Of a stretch of 64,000 bases of DNA, positions 63,988-64,000 are shown piece after piece. The number at the start of each line of letters is the position of its first letter. The first letter of the stretch is position 1. Position numbers and translations under genes: made by a program. The notes under the pieces were generated by a model. That model ran no database searches and had not been told where the DNA came from. It saw nothing but the letters and a program-made list of their open reading frames with translations. Source of the DNA: RYN-230 sp963829725 (GTDB lineage: Bacteria; Actinomycetota; Actinomycetes; Streptosporangiales; Streptosporangiaceae); NCBI GenBank assembly GCA_963829725.1, contig CAWHJW010000009.1, positions 62,001-126,000 of the forward strand. Direction: 5' to 3'.

Positions 63988-64000
63988 GCGCCCGGGCGCC

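Overview
The window is a very GC-rich (low 70s percent by eye) actinomycete chromosome segment, most likely from a filamentous or Streptosporangiales/Frankia-like lineage. The evidence is the SepH septation protein, a GarA-type FHA gene followed by FtsR, the bifunctional nuclease and a second MerR regulator, a RamB regulator divergent from isocitrate lyase, a complete egtABCD ergothioneine cluster, ThyX, and frequent GTG starts. The genus cannot be fixed from the sequence alone.

Layout. 1-10 kb: a lipid-kinase end, a phosphoesterase, a GAF-ANTAR RNA-binding regulator, a DUF6131 micro-membrane protein, a glucosidase relic, a GT-C glycosyltransferase, a disordered membrane-anchored protein, a PEBP lipoprotein and SepH. 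10-18 kb: MarR, a broken MMPL exporter, aceA with divergent ramB, and an acyl-CoA dehydrogenase. 17.4-20.6 kb is an accessory patch: an IS6 relic, a lower-GC secreted RCC1-repeat protein, an IS-end cluster with inverted 17-bp repeats, and the 3' end of a second acyl-CoA dehydrogenase. 20.6-32.5 kb: a DedA-PAP2 fusion, a GT-C protein, an aromatic-aldehyde/4-hydroxybenzoate operon with an IclR-like operator, an amidohydrolase, a TetR/NAD-epimerase pair sharing an operator, an MHYT sensor and a DMT transporter. 32.5-41 kb: FtsH; a trp leader peptide plus attenuator ahead of a fused TrpE-TrpG; an acyl-CoA synthetase; MerR and SDR relics; an unusual P450. 41-50 kb: ThyX, a Tricorn-type protease, CcdA, an MFS transporter and a flavin disulfide reductase. 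49.8-54.4 kb: egtA-egtB-egtC-egtD. 54.7-64 kb: a phosphopantetheinyl transferase, thiolase, a HesB-like protein, a CDP-alcohol phosphatidyltransferase, a mannose-1-phosphate guanylyltransferase/phosphomannomutase fusion, a zinc ribbon-FHA protein, FtsR, the bifunctional nuclease, MerR, and a glycine riboswitch at the right edge whose target (probably gcvP) lies outside.

Two window-wide observations matter. First, about ten single- or double-base frameshifts interrupt otherwise intact, conserved genes, often in G/C runs. This points to sequence error at least as much as to gene decay, so the affected genes should be read as probably functional until resequenced. Second, a roughly 47-bp hairpin-forming sequence occurs five times, in both orientations and essentially only between genes. 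It looks like an uncharacterised REP-like interspersed repeat of this lineage.
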